From NCBI GenBank assembly GCA_023955635.1, contig JAMXHR010000016.1, positions 248,001 through 312,000 of the forward strand: a DNA stretch of 64,000 bases, given 5' to 3'. The position numbers and the translations under genes were made by a program. Origin of the DNA: Methanosarcina sp. ERenArc_MAG2. Its GTDB lineage: Archaea > Halobacteriota > Methanosarcinia > Methanosarcinales > Methanosarcinaceae. Position 1 is the first letter of the stretch; each line of letters starts with the position of its first letter. The notes under the pieces are model-generated. The model had not been told where the DNA came from. It ran no database searches and worked only from the letters and a program-made list of their open reading frames with translations. Positions 10,576 through 21,153 of the stretch are shown one piece after another.

Positions 10576-10775
10576 TTAATTACATCTGCTCATTTCTATG
10601 TATATCAAGAACCATGTAAAGAAAGTTAATATTAGAGTGAGATATATTAAGAGTATAGTATCAAGTTCCTTCCTGATTAGTGGCATCATCAGGCCTGTTA
10701 GAATAACTGATATTACAATTAGAAAAAAGGAATTAGCACTGGATGTTTCATTATATTGAATTGAGACTTATTCAT
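10576..10775 (-). CDS. Small two-segment membrane protein (frameshift near start)
   Basis: Not a known family. From the stop codon at 10576-10578 the minus strand reads a clear small membrane protein with two hydrophobic helices (FFLIVISVILTGLMMPLI and ILLIYLTLILTFFTWFLIYI) separated by RKELDT, ending MSRCN. No start codon lies in that frame. Adding one base near 10758-10762 joins it to the ATG at 10773-10775 (MNKSQF), giving about 66 residues. A TATA-like tttatatag lies about 27 bases before this ATG, which would suit a leaderless transcript. The same one-missing-base pattern is seen across the window. Confidence 0.4.
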
Positions 10776-11189
10776 AATTTTTATTATGACGTCCTGCTAT
10801 ATAAATTTGAACTACTAATAATTGTAAAGGTAATCGACAACTGAGCACTTAAATAAGGAAACATGGAACTTTTCCTTTTTGTGAATAGCGCCTAACTCTC
10901 TTTCAATTCGTGAGCTTTTTACTTTTTTAGTCCTTTTTTCTATAAGTAATAATACTAAGGATAATTTATTCCATCCAGTTTATATGTTTTCCAATTATAC
11001 ACATAGATGTTCGCTAACAATCTAAATTCAGGTTTATTAATCTAAAGCTGGGGTTACGCGACTTAAACAATTTAAAAAATTAATTGCTGTGCATATTAAA
11101 CAGATTCTTATATTCAGAGATTTTAAACGTCAATTGTGTAATAGTGGACGCCATAAAATTCACGTTAAGCAAAATTTGGGGGTAGACAA
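10776..11189. other. Intergenic spacer
   Basis: Divergent promoter region between the small membrane protein and the Gly/Tyr-rich secreted protein. AT-rich; no other gene or repeat was recognised. Confidence 0.45.
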
Positions 11190-11522
11190 ATGGGAAAACA
11201 AATATTTGACAATATGAGAAAGACACTGGGTATTCTTCTGTTAGTCCTTTTTATAGCTTCATTGGCAGCTGAGTCGGTGAGCGCAGTTTCGTCTGTAAAA
11301 TATGGGAACGAAAACTATGACAGCTATGTTCGCGGATACACAGAAGGATACTGTAAAGGATATAACGATGGGTTTAAAGACGGCACAACAGGTAAAGATC
11401 CACGCATGTTCATCATGATTTACTACGGACCGGATTCCGGATACAATGGCGGATACTTTAACGGATACAAAGCCGGATACGGCAGTGGATACACTGCCGG
11501 AAAGAAATCCGACATTCTCTAA
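11190..11522 (+). CDS. Secreted Gly/Tyr-repeat protein
   Basis: A 110-residue protein of no recognised family. A signal peptide occupies about residues 10-32 (LGILLLVLFIASLAAESVSA). The mature part is dominated by GY-type repeats: YVRGYTEGYCKGYNDGFKDG and later YNGGYFNGYKAGYGSGYTAG. Spacing of about four residues between GY pairs suggests a repetitive extended or beta structure, as in small envelope or adhesive proteins. A GGGGG run 6 bases before the ATG acts as ribosome site. The single Cys in the mature part is notable. It ends just before a MITE copy. Confidence 0.65.
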   Translation: MGKQIFDNMRKTLGILLLVLFIASLAAESVSAVSSVKYGNENYDSYVRGYTEGYCKGYNDGFKDGTTGKDPRMFIMIYYGPDSGYNGGYFNGYKAGYGSGYTAGKKSDIL

Positions 11523-11595
11523 TCCCACCTGAACACCACTTTGGCCTTCCAGGTGATAATTGTCAATACCCGAACTCAAAAAGAGATAATAACTC

Positions 11596-11708
11596 GGATC
11601 TACGCGCTTGAAGTACAAAATCAAGTATAATAGACATTGTAGTTAAACTAATTTATTAGATTGATTTGAATTTTTATATTACTTTTTTCAGTTCAACTGC
11701 GTGAATCC
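11596..11708. mobile_element. MITE-like element, family B copy 1
   Basis: A 113-bp non-coding element with imperfect terminal inverted repeats of about 17 bp (ggatctacgcgcttgaa at the left, ttcaactgcgtgaatcc at the right). The body shares aagtacaaaatcaag with the copy at 29097-29210. It lies just downstream of the Gly/Tyr-repeat gene. Confidence 0.65.
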
Positions 11709-12050
11709 GAATTTACCATTTATCTGCCTAGAGAATAGAAGCCCTTTATAGTTTTGAAGCCGTTTATAGTTTCAAAAGAATCTTAAGTATTTGTGTAGTA
11801 GGTACTATCCCGAACAGAAAAAGCACCTTTGTGAGCCCGAAGCAGAAAAGTATCTAGCATGTCATTGATTATTATATAGAAATTAGAGTATAGAAATTAG
11901 AGTATAGGTAGATAGCAAAGAAAAAAGTCATAACATTCATAAAACACATTGAAAAGGAAAAAGGAAAAAAGATTTCTGATTGTTTTTTGTCAGTGTATTT
12001 GTTCAGTATCTTTATTCAGTTGCATTGTTCAGGACGGACTCCATAATTTA

Positions 12051-12077
12051 TTATACTTTCCCGGCTTTTGTTAAATT
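12051..12077 (+). promoter_or_regulatory. TATA-box region for a possible leaderless small gene
   Basis: A tttattatac stretch centred about 27 bases before the ATG at 12078 fits an archaeal TATA box for a transcript beginning at the start codon. There is no Shine-Dalgarno site between them. Confidence 0.3.
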
Positions 12078-12191
12078 ATGTCTGCAATTTTTGATCCTAC
12101 CGTGCCGGGAATGACATATATTGTGTGGTTATGGATATTTTGTATTTTATTTGTTGCCGTGATTATATACAAGTATTTGAGGACTCTATAA
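12078..12191 (+). CDS. 37-residue single-pass membrane protein
   Basis: A short reading frame with one long hydrophobic helix (TYIVWLWIFCILFVAVIIYK, residues 13-32), preceded by MSAIFDPTVPG and followed by a basic YLRTL tail. No ribosome site is seen, but a TATA-like box lies at leaderless distance. The strongly membrane-like composition argues for a real small protein; function is unknown. Confidence 0.4.
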   Translation: MSAIFDPTVPGMTYIVWLWIFCILFVAVIIYKYLRTL

Positions 12192-12248
12192 ATCTGAGCT
12201 ATCTGAGATCTCGAAACTAGAATCCTGACGCGTGGGAGGGTTTGATCG

Positions 12249-12749
12249 TTATCGTTTAATCTTCACACCGTCATCGGTTATCGTAATTTCGCCAGTTCCA
12301 ATAAAAAAGTTATGATGAAGTTTTATACCATTTACTGTCTGCAGGGTTACATCGTCTATTCTCACTGCGTCATCAGCGATATGGATTTTCTTGCCTCTTA
12401 TATGTAAAATTTCAGTCACTGCTACGTACTCATCTTCTGTGATTCTGGCATTGAAAATAACAGTACCATCTTCTTTTCCTATCAGCGTGAGACCGGTTCC
12501 TGTCTCGATTTCTCCCTGTACATCAAATTTCTCGTTAAGCTGAGTAAACTCGTTTTTGTCTATTTTTGCTATAAGGTTGGAGTGTTCATCCCGAATCTCG
12601 GCTGTCAGAATCAAACCTTTTTCGCTATTTTCCAGGGTAAACAGGTTTATCCGGTCTCCTGTTTTCTTATCCACCTCATATGACACTGTATATGTTGGAT
12701 TTGCATACACGTTCGTTCCTATAATTAGCATATAATCTTCGTGACTCAT
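12249..12749 (-). CDS. Hypothetical beta-rich protein
   Basis: A 166-residue soluble protein with no signal peptide. It is rich in short beta strands ending in turns (LILTAEIRDEHSNLIAKI, GTGLTLIGKEDGTVIFNARI, GTGEITITDDGVKIKR), suggesting a beta-helix or stacked-strand fold. The C-terminal third resembles the repeated dd/gv-k turns of such folds. I do not recognise a family. The gene is isolated. The ATG at 12747-12749 is preceded by rc TAGGTGAAA, a reasonable ribosome site. Confidence 0.6.
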   Translation of the reverse strand: MSHEDYMLIIGTNVYANPTYTVSYEVDKKTGDRINLFTLENSEKGLILTAEIRDEHSNLIAKIDKNEFTQLNEKFDVQGEIETGTGLTLIGKEDGTVIFNARITEDEYVAVTEILHIRGKKIHIADDAVRIDDVTLQTVNGIKLHHNFFIGTGEITITDDGVKIKR

Positions 12750-13347
12750 GTGATTTTCACCTAGGTGGTTTTATCTCACTGTTTATATTTATAATCATAT
12801 AAACTGATTTTTAATTTATATGTGTTGCGAATAATTAAAGGGATGCGTATGTGTACGGTTTTCGAAGAGAGGAAAGAACAGTCGTTAATGTGTGTTTTTC
12901 GAGATTATTGAAATTTTCAACAAGCGTAGAGAGAGGCTAATACTAGCTTATATAAGAGTAGCGGGAGTGCTAAAAATTCTAAAATTTATTTACTTAGTTA
13001 TATGTGATCGTCCACCGCTCAATAATTGATTTTTTGACACTCGATTTTTCCAATGTGGTTGAAGTCGCTCTTTCATTAAATCATAGTCCATCGGCTCCAG
13101 CCGCGCCAATGCGCGGGACATGAACGACCGGAAGATGCAATTAAGGTTTCTGACTAATGTAAACTTCTTAATCATAGAAGACGGGATATTCCTCTTTAAG
13201 TTTTATGCCGAATTTATGCGAATGCTCACCGAGTCTATTGCTGTAGGTGTTAAATTTCCTTATTCGGGTGAGATTTGGTTCTGTGGAAATGAGTTAAATA
13301 CTAATATAGAAATCCTTATAGCATAAAAATTAGAGACTGATAAGACC
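12750..13347. other. Spacer upstream of mre11, with a possible gene fragment
   Basis: About 600 bases. The minus strand at 12990-13175 can be read as 61 residues with a basic, gene-like composition (MSRALARLEPMDYDLMKER, then NQLLSGGRSHI). It has no clear start signal and I cannot place it in a family; it may be the 3' end of a decayed gene. The rest is AT-rich and includes the mre11 promoter. Confidence 0.3.
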
Positions 13348-15056
13348 ATGGCCAGGGAAATAAGGATACTCCACACTGCAGACACGCATCTGGGATACAG
13401 GCAATACCACAGTGAGGTTCGGAGAAAGGACTTTTTTGCGGCCTTTGAGGTTGTTGTAAATGATGCGATTGAAATGCAGATTGATGCTGTCGTGCATGCG
13501 GGAGACCTTTTTGATTCGAGGAACCCGACCCTTGAAGACCTGCTGGAGACAATGAATATCCTGTCCAGACTGAAGGCTGCTGGCATACCTTTTTTGGAAT
13601 TGTCGGGAACCATGAGAGCAAACAGAATACCCAGTGGCTCGACCTCTTTGAGGAAATGGGGCTTGCGGCACGGCTTGGGAAAAAGCCGCTGATGGTAGGG
13701 AATACGGCAATTTACGGGATCGACAGTGTTCCGAAGTCAAAGATTCCTTTATTCGACTATTCAGGGTTTGAAGCTCCGGATTCTTCTTCTAGTTCTCCCT
13801 TTTCTTCCCCTCCTCCCTTCCGGAAAACTGCTGGAAACTGCTTGTAATGCACCAGATCATGCACCCTTTCCCATATGCGGAATGGGACTGTGCGGAGGTG
13901 CTTGAAAAGCTTCCGTTAAAGATTGATGCGATTCTTCTTGGAGATTATCACAAATATGAAAAAATTAAGGTAGGGGACGCCTGGGTTACATACCCTGGCA
14001 GCACAGAGCGGAACAGTGCATCGGAACGTGAACCCCGTTCCTACAATATTATCACTCTTTCAGACGAGGGGCTGGAGATTAGCAGGCGCACAATTCCTAC
14101 CCGTGATTTCCTTTTTATTCCAGCAAAACTGGATGGGGAAGAGAAGCCCTATGAACAGATTTTTTCTGCAGTAAACGAGCATCTTGAAGAGCTTCCCGGA
14201 TCAGTGGTGTTTCTGGAAATTTCCGGGGATTCGGGAGTAGTTCTTTCCTTCAGCGAGGTTGAGGAATACCTGCTAAATAAAGGAGTTCTTGTTCCCAGGG
14301 TCAGAGACCTGAGAATTAAAGAGGCTTTCCCCGACGAGGTTTTGAAAGTCACATTTTCTGACCCTGACCATGCAGTTGCAAACGAGATCAAGAGACTGAG
14401 CTTAAACGACGGCGGGCTGATTGTTGATGAAGTTGTCCGGAATCCGAATATCTCAAGGTCAAGGGTGGACGAAGAGACCGAAGGCCAGCTTTCGAAGCTT
14501 ATTGAGGCTATAGACTTTAAAGACCCGGATTTCAGGATAGAAATTCCTGCAAGCCCTATAAACCCCGTAAACCCTGAAAGCCCGACAAGTACTACCAGAT
14601 TTGCTGAGTCTCAAGAAGCCAGGCCTGACAATGAAATTGGGCCGGATGGGGATATCAGACCAGCCAGGAAAACTGAATTTGCCGGAGAAACTAAGTCCGT
14701 CAAGAAAGCTGAATTCATCGGAGAAACTAAATCCGTCGAGAAAGCTGAATTTACCGGGGTAATTGCGGGATATTCTGAAATTACTGAAAACCTTACAGAA
14801 AGCCCTGAAAAAGAAATTGAGCTCTCAAAAGAGGAAAAAAGGAGCCCGAAAAATTGGGAATCTGCCTGAAGCCAGGGTTGAACCCGGAGTTGAAGCTAGT
14901 TCCGGAATGAAGGCAGAAGGCAAAAAAGAAACACTTCCGGAAGATAAATCGGCCAAGACTCCGGATACAGCCGGAGAAATGGTAAAGGCAGGGCAGAAAA
15001 AGAGGAAAGAAAAGCCTGCTGTACTTCGACAGTATAACCTTGGTGATTACCTGTGA
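13348..15056 (+). CDS. mre11: DNA repair exonuclease Mre11 (three frameshifts)
   Basis: Mre11 is the Mn-dependent 3'-5' exonuclease/endonuclease of the Mre11-Rad50 double-strand-break complex. Visible phosphoesterase motifs: ADTHLG (Asp12, His14), HAGDLFD, the SGNHE motif (broken), and GDYHKYEKI with a TYPGSTERNS strand. The C-terminus after a long, charged, low-complexity linker is the LRQYNLGDYL tail. The frame breaks three times. An A is missing at 13608-13609 (restores GNHESKQNTQWLDLF). An A is missing at 13824-13827 (restores the join to LLVMHQ). Near 14827-14853 one base is extra or two are missing. Restored length is about 570 residues. The stop overlaps the rad50 GTG start (GTGA), so the two genes are translationally coupled. 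Confidence 0.9.
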
Positions 15057-18000
15057 AGCTGAAAAACCTGTATATAGAAAACATCCGGAGCTACAAAAAG
15101 CTGGATTTCACTTTCGAAGACGGAGTGACGGTTATTTCCGGGGTGAACGGGAGTGGAAAATCCAGCCTGCTCGAAGCCTGCTTTATGGGTCTTTTCGGGA
15201 GCAAGATCCTTTCAAAGGATTTTGTGCTTGCGGACGTAATCTTCAAAGGGGCTGAGAATGCAAAAATCTGCCTGGGTTTCGAGCATTTAGGGCGGGAATA
15301 CCTTATCGAACAGGCTTTCAGGTATTCTCTTAAAAGTGAAAACGCTTCGAGCTCCAAATGCGTGCTCTATGCTGACGGGGAAAGTATTGTAGATCAGGCC
15401 ACGCGGACTTATGAAGAGGTCTGTTCCCTCCTGAATATGGATGAAGAGGCATACCGGAACTGTGCTTACATCCGGCAGGGGGAAATTGATGTACTTATTA
15501 ATGCGAAACCGAAAGACAGGCAGCGCATGATCGATGATTTGCTGCAGCTTGGCAAGCTTGAAGAATACAGGGAAAGGGCAGGCAGCGCAAAAACAGCGGT
15601 CAGAAGGCTTGAAAGGGACGCGAAAAACAGCCTAACGGGTGTCAAAGCCGAGATTGATGGAATTGAAAGCACAGAGCCTTTTGCCGTACTGAACGGGCTC
15701 AGGCATAAGGTAAAGGAAAGCGATTCCGCCTTAAAAGAATTCAATGAAAAAAAGAGTTTGCATCTGCCCGCAAAGAAAAACATGATCTGATGATTGCAGA
15801 GTACAGGGAACGCCTGGAGGAGATTGATACCCTTAAGCAGGCCATCCGTAAATCACAGGAAAACAAGGCTGACTGTTTCCGGGAAAAAGAGGCCTTTTCA
15901 GGGGAAACCCAGGAACAAAGGCAGGTTTTGCTTGGACTGGGAGAAGAAAACAATTTTATAAGGGAAGAATGCGGCTTTGGAAGCCTTGATATTGAAACCC
16001 TGATCTTGCAGCAGGAAAAAGAAGAGTTTCTTGCCAGGGAAAAGGTAAATGGAATTTCGAAGGAGCTTGCTCTTCTCCTCAGAGAAGAAGAAGTCCACAC
16101 TCAGGCCTTGCGTGATCTCGAAAAAGAAAAGGTAGAGACTGAAAGCATTTTCATGCAGTGCAGAGCGGATATCGGGGCTACAAACGGGGAAATAGAAGGA
16201 AACAGGAAAAGTATACGGAGAATCGAGGAGGAAAACAGAGGGCTTAAAGAAAAGGCAGGGGTCAGAGAAGCTCACGAAATCCCTTCATTTATAAAGGGAC
16301 TGGAAGAAAAAGAAAGCCTTCTTCGCGACAGGAAAAGCGAAGTCTCAGCAAAGCTTGCCCTTGCCTCTCAGGAGAAAGAAACCGGAGACATAAATTTAAT
16401 CACGCTCGATAAAGAACTTCAAAATTACAGGACTGCAGTTCGGAAAGGCAAGACCGAAATTGAGATTCTTGAAGAGGAAGTCAGGGAAAACGAAAGGGCA
16501 GTTCTGGGAGTCCATGAACAAAAATCCGAAGCCTCAACGGGGTTAAAGGGACTGGGCTTTACCGTGGAACAGCTCGAAGACCTGGAATACTTCAGCGAGC
16601 TTCTGCTGGAAAACAAAAATAGGCTGCACGGGCAGGAAAAAGAGCATGAGACTACCCTAAAGGAGCTTGAGAAAGTTATCCGTAAAAACTTGCAACTGCT
16701 TGCCGAAGGAAAATGCCCTACCTGCGGGCAGGAGCTTAAAGGGTCTGAAATTGCATGCACGACAGAGGAATCCGGGCAGAAAAAAGAAAAGTGTGCAGCA
16801 GAGCTTATGGATATAAAGCTCCAGCAGGCTGAGATTGAGAAAAAGCTCAACCGCCTTAAGGACGCAAAAAAACTGGAGAAACGGATCTCGGATTACGACC
16901 TGGAAACCGAAAAACTCAGTGATAAGGCAAAGGACTTGCAAGAAAGGATAGAGATCCACCGAATCCGAACCGAGGAAGATTCCCTTAAACTGGAAGGCCT
17001 TAATAAACGAAAACAGGATCTTGAGGGTAAAATGGGCCAGCTCCTTCCCGATATTAAAGCCCTGCAGGGCTGGGAGGAGGCGGCCCAAAAAGCTCATAGT
17101 GAGAGTGAAAAAGCTCTTCGAGAGGCAAAAATTTTTGAGAAAAAGTTTACTGAAAACGCTTCGGAAATTGAAGCCCTGAATGGAAAAATAAGGACTTCCC
17201 TTGCACTAATCGAAAACTATGGCCAGAGGCTTGGAGAGTTAAATGAGAAGCTGAAAGGACTTGCAGAAGGGGAGATCCATGAAGAAGAAAAACTCAATGC
17301 ACTGAGGATTTATCTCGAAGCCATGCGGAAAAACGAAGAGCTGGCGAAAAAAGTCCAGCAGGACAGTGAGAAGCTCCTCTTACAGGCAAAAAAGCTCCAG
17401 GTAAACCTGTTCAGTAGGGATAACACAAAGCACAAAATCGCAGAGTTTGAGGCATCGATCAGGAACCTTACAGAAAAGGTCGGTTTCTTTGACCGGGAAA
17501 TCCTTGAACGGAGTGAAAGAGTAAAGCAGCTCGAAGAAAAACTGGAGGGAAAAAGGCTAGAAGACCTTCAGCTTAAGCGCGCCCAGTTTGAAGAAGCTCA
17601 GGCAAACATTACAGAAAAAATTAGGCAAATTACTGCTGCAAAAGATGCCCTTTTAAAAGAAATCGGTATGGTCGAGAATAGCTTAAAACGCCTCAGGGAA
17701 TTGAAAGAAGAGCTCAGGGCGCTCGAAAACAGGCAACTGTACCTGGAAGCCGTATACGGTAATGCCGAAGAACTTGAGAATACCTACATGCGCGTCAGGG
17801 CTGATATGCGAGCAAGAAATATAGGCGCACTTTCTGCCCTTTTAAACGAGATGTTCGGTTTCATGTACACAAATAATGCTTATTCCCATATAAAACTCGA
17901 CCCGGAATACAACCTTACAGTCTACAGAAAAGACGGAACACCCCTTGAACCCAAACTCCTGAGTGGGGGTGAACGTGCTATCTTTAACCTTGTCCTGCGC

Positions 18001-18264
18001 TGTGCGATCTACAGGTTGCTTGCTCTCGGTTTTGGAGGAGAGAGGGCAGATGGGCTTCCACCAATGATCTTTGACGAACCTACGGTTTTCCTGGACCGCG
18101 GACATATAAGACAGCTTTTGAAACTCATAGATATGATGCGCAGCATAGGGGTCGGCCAGATAATCGTGGTCTCCCATGACGAATCCCTTATCGATTCTGC
18201 AGACCATATATTTCAGGTAGAAAAAGACCCCCTTACCAATATGTCCTCGATTGTAAGGCTTTAA
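15053..18264 (+). CDS. rad50: Rad50 ATPase (one frameshift)
   Basis: SMC-like ATPase partner of Mre11. It has Walker A GVNGSGKSS (residues 30-38), a Q-loop region (YIRQGEIDVLI), and long heptad coiled coils on either side of the zinc hook CPTCGQ (near 16716). The ABC signature LSGGERAIFNL and Walker B MIFDEPTVFLD lie near the C-terminus, followed by the H-loop VSHDE. The frame breaks at the A7 run 15747-15753; one added A restores NEKKEFASARKEKHD and a single protein of about 1070 residues, normal for archaeal Rad50. The GTG start overlaps the mre11 stop. Confidence 0.92.
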
Positions 18265-18320
18265 AAATGTATGATTGCAGAAAAGCGGATCTGTTACCTA
18301 ATTCACCAGTATATCAAAAT

Positions 18321-19115
18321 TCACCAGTATACCAGATAATTGAACAGTCCGTCAATTTCTTCTTTGTATTCTTCAAAAAAGCTGTAGTTCTTTACAAGAT
18401 AGCCGTCTGCAGGTAGGTTTTCGAGATAACCATACCAGTAGACAACCATACCTTCTCCGAAAATACCTGCGTACTCCCTGAACTGCTTCTTCGAATAATG
18501 CTCATGTTCGAAGTCATCCCCGAAGAGGGCTTTGCTTTCAATCCAGTTTACCATGAGGTTATCTATACGTATAGGGTTTTCCAGGACAAAATCGGGAGTC
18601 TTGCCATCTCCCTGAGCTCGAATATCTGCTTCGGTGAAATAAGGAATTTCCCTGTCATCGAGCCATTTCCGGATGACTTCTTCTCCCATTTCACCTTTCT
18701 TACATTGCATCTCGTGAGCATGGGGAGAAAAGAAATGATCTGCAGCAAGGGCTTTCTGGACCTCTTTTCTCAGACGGTGGTTTTCGATTAAATCGATGTT
18801 TTTGAAAAGCCAGTTTATATTCTTCTTGGAAATATCACAATTTTTCATAATTAGAGATGCCATAAGGGTCGGAGGAAAACCGGTATATTCCGCAAGATCA
18901 AGAATAGTACGTCCCTGCTTCCATTTTAAATAGAGTTCATTCTCCCTGGAATAAATCTTTCTGTGTGTGAACCGTGTCTTTTTCACGACTTTCTGGTTAA
19001 GAATTGTTGCTAGCATGCCTGCAGGTTTAGCATATTCCTCCGAAAGGCGGAAAACATCTTTAAAGTCGTGCAGTGAACTATATATTTTTTGGTATGTCTG
19101 GCGGTCCATCCTCAA
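18321..19115 (-). CDS. TPD-family (CDIN1-like) predicted nuclease
   Basis: A 264-residue protein that I recognise as the TPD-motif family, the archaeal counterpart of human CDIN1/C15orf41. The N-terminal half is helix-turn-helix-like (TILDLAEYTGFPPTLMASLI). The C-terminal half has the PD-(D/E)XK-type core: GEMGEEVIRKWL, then KTPDFVLE (the TPD motif) and WIESKALFGD, plausible metal ligands Glu-Asp-Glu-Lys. It is probably a structure-specific nuclease acting on DNA. It lies convergent to mre11-rad50, with 56 bases between stop codons, so shared regulation is not implied, but the neighbourhood is repair-related. Confidence 0.8.
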   Translation of the reverse strand: MRMDRQTYQKIYSSLHDFKDVFRLSEEYAKPAGMLATILNQKVVKKTRFTHRKIYSRENELYLKWKQGRTILDLAEYTGFPPTLMASLIMKNCDISKKNINWLFKNIDLIENHRLRKEVQKALAADHFFSPHAHEMQCKKGEMGEEVIRKWLDDREIPYFTEADIRAQGDGKTPDFVLENPIRIDNLMVNWIESKALFGDDFEHEHYSKKQFREYAGIFGEGMVVYWYGYLENLPADGYLVKNYSFFEEYKEEIDGLFNYLVYW

Positions 19116-19446
19116 TCATATCCTTTTGTTTTTTCCTGAGCATGCAAAATGAAAATTCAGCGGCATGAAAAACGAGAATTTTACAATATCAAAAGTCTCT
19201 CTCAGACGTGCAATTGATTTCTTCATAATTCCTTCTGTGCTCACGGTTAATAGTAATATAATATTGGTAATATTATTATTAATAATCAATGCCTTGAAAC
19301 CCAGAGCAGGCGATTTCTCAAAGAAGTTACGCAGATTCTCTTAAGAAACGCCGCGAAGAAAGAGATTTTTTTCCTTCACGGACAAGATTAACCCTTTTCC
19401 GAAACTTTTGCCTGTAGATATGGGCTCTTTCCTTTTTTCCGGGCCG
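19116..19446. other. Intergenic spacer
   Basis: Promoter side of the TPD gene and 3' flank of the Cys-rich gene. It contains an AT-only palindromic stretch near 19253-19285 (taatattggtaatattatta) that is promoter-like. Nothing else was recognised. Confidence 0.4.
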
Positions 19447-20161
19447 TTAACTCCAGAACTCTTCATCGTAAACGTCAGGAAGGTCTATTTCCATCACTTC
19501 ATCAAGCTTCTTACGTTTTTCCCTATTCTCAGGGGCTTTGTTATTTTTTCTTCTCTGCCTGATGGGTAAGAGCTATCTTTTTCGTCTGCATCGCAGGATG
19601 CAAAGATTGTCGTGTGCTTATCTCTTGAAATTACTTTTTCCTGGGCTCTTGGCTTTTCCTGGACTTTTGGCTGAGTTTTTGCACATATAATTGGATTTTG
19701 TTCAGTCTGCTCTTTTTTTAACCTGGCTTCCAGCCGTATGGAAGCTCTCTCGGCTTCATTGGCAGAATATATTTCACTCAGCCTTTCTTCGTGGTTTATC
19801 TCAGCTTTTGAGTCAGGATTTCTGACGATTGTTTCCTGGAAATTCGGGCTCGGAGTAAATAATTTCTCTTTCCTTTCAACAGGTCTTTCCGGAGGTTTTT
19901 CTGTGGGCCTCGTAGGAGACCAGTCCCCTTTTCAGAAACGTTTTTCCTCTTAGGGAGAGGCTGTCTACCCAACTTACGGAAGGTCTCTTCAGCATAGGTA
20001 TCCTTTTTGCGATCAGCCTTCCCTGACTTAATTTTACTTGTTGTGCTGTAGCCTATAAGGCAGGTAGGTTCTCTCGTTCTCCACTCAAGGCAGAAGAGGT
20101 GGCACTCCCGCCCTTTACATATCTGGCTTTCATCAAGTGGACATACTTCTGGAAGGGTCAT
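19447..20161 (-). CDS. Conserved Cys-rich/charged protein (two frameshifts)
   Basis: Function unknown. The N-terminal 35 residues carry five cysteines (CPLDESQICKGRECHLFC and one more near residue 34), suggesting a small metal-binding knot. A long, highly charged, low-complexity region follows, and the protein ends in the acidic tail EIDLPDVYDEEFWS. Only the first part reads in one frame. Adding one G/C at 19925-19928 and one A/T at 19544-19549 gives a single protein of about 238 residues whose later segments (DWSPTRPTEKPPERPVERKE, NPDSKAEINHEERLSEIY) have normal coding character. It lies upstream of and on the opposite strand from rad50; prs is 62 bases away on the same strand. Confidence 0.6.
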
Positions 20162-20223
20162 AGTACTAAGAATAAGCAGAATATAAAAAATAGTTAACGG
20201 TAATAAAAATTAAAGTAATTTTA

Positions 20224-21074
20224 TCAAAGACCTTTCAGGGCGTCTGCAATCAGGGAGCAACGCTCAGCCGGCTCTCTGCTTTTTCAAGGGTATCGGTCCC
20301 GATTATATCCTTTACACCCGCATTGAAAAGCCTTAAAGCTGCATTCCTTGCAAGTACGGGATGCACGCAGACAAGATAAACACCGACTGCTCCCTGGTTT
20401 CTAAGCATCCTGATAGATTCGGCCATTGTCCCGCCTGTTGCAATCATATCATCTACAAGGACGACGGACCTGCCGGTTACATCCACATTCTTTGTCTTGA
20501 TTACGACCGTATCTCCGCTGAGCCTGGTTTTCTGCAGGTGATCGTAATCAAAACCCAGGCCGGAAGACACATTCTTTACAAGCCCTTCGGCTCCGGAATC
20601 AGGAGCAACCAGAATAGGAGATTCCAGGCCAAAACCTGCGATATGCTTCCCAAGCAGCTTTGCTGCGTCAAGGTTGTATGCGGAGCCCGGAAAATATCCA
20701 AGCACACTTTTTTCGTGGATGTTTATTGTAAAAATCCGGTCAGCATTGATGCAGCTGGCAACTGCGCGGGCACTAATAGGTTCTCCGGGTTTGAACTTTT
20801 TGTCCTGTCTGGAATATCCCATGTAAGGGATGACGACATTGAGTTCTCTTGCCCCTTCGCAGGCATCGATAAGCTGGAGCAGGGAAACAAAGTCAGAATC
20901 TGTGGGTGTGCTCTGGATAAGGGTCACACTCTCGTTTTCGATCTCTTCTGCAATTCGAAGATAAAGTTCTCCGTCAGGGAAACGGTTAAACTCACAAAGC
21001 ACCGGTTCTGTCCCTAAAGCCCGGGCAGTGCGGCTGGCGAGTAATTGTGATGCTGGTCCACCTACGATCTTCAA
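20224..21074 (-). CDS. prs: Ribose-phosphate pyrophosphokinase
   Basis: Makes PRPP from ribose 5-phosphate and ATP for nucleotide, His and Trp synthesis. It shows the family landmarks FPDGELYLRI, PYMGYSRQDKKFKPGEP with the flexible-loop basic residues, and the PRPP-binding loop VLVDDMIATGGTMAES. The short archaeal (class III-like) length fits. The frame ends early at 20250, but adding one C in the GGG/CCC run 20253-20255 extends it to LIADALKGL with a stop at 20224-20226, giving 283 residues, the usual C-terminus. Confidence 0.92.
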
Positions 21075-21153
21075 GATATATACCTCAGTCTGCCGTCTTG
21101 ATATATCCCATCCTTTAAAAAGCTTATTTTAATGGGTTTAATTTCTTGGGTAT

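Noticed and set aside
12990..13175. 61-residue minus-strand reading frame
   Set aside because: Gene-like composition but no start signal or family; kept only as a possible fragment.
15747..15753. Rad50 made as two separate proteins
   Set aside because: The two parts join into a normal 1070-residue Rad50 with one added A; the second part has no ribosome site at its apparent start.
13348..19115. A HerA-NurA or other four-gene end-resection island around mre11-rad50
   Set aside because: No HerA or NurA gene is present; the next gene is a TPD-family protein on the opposite strand.
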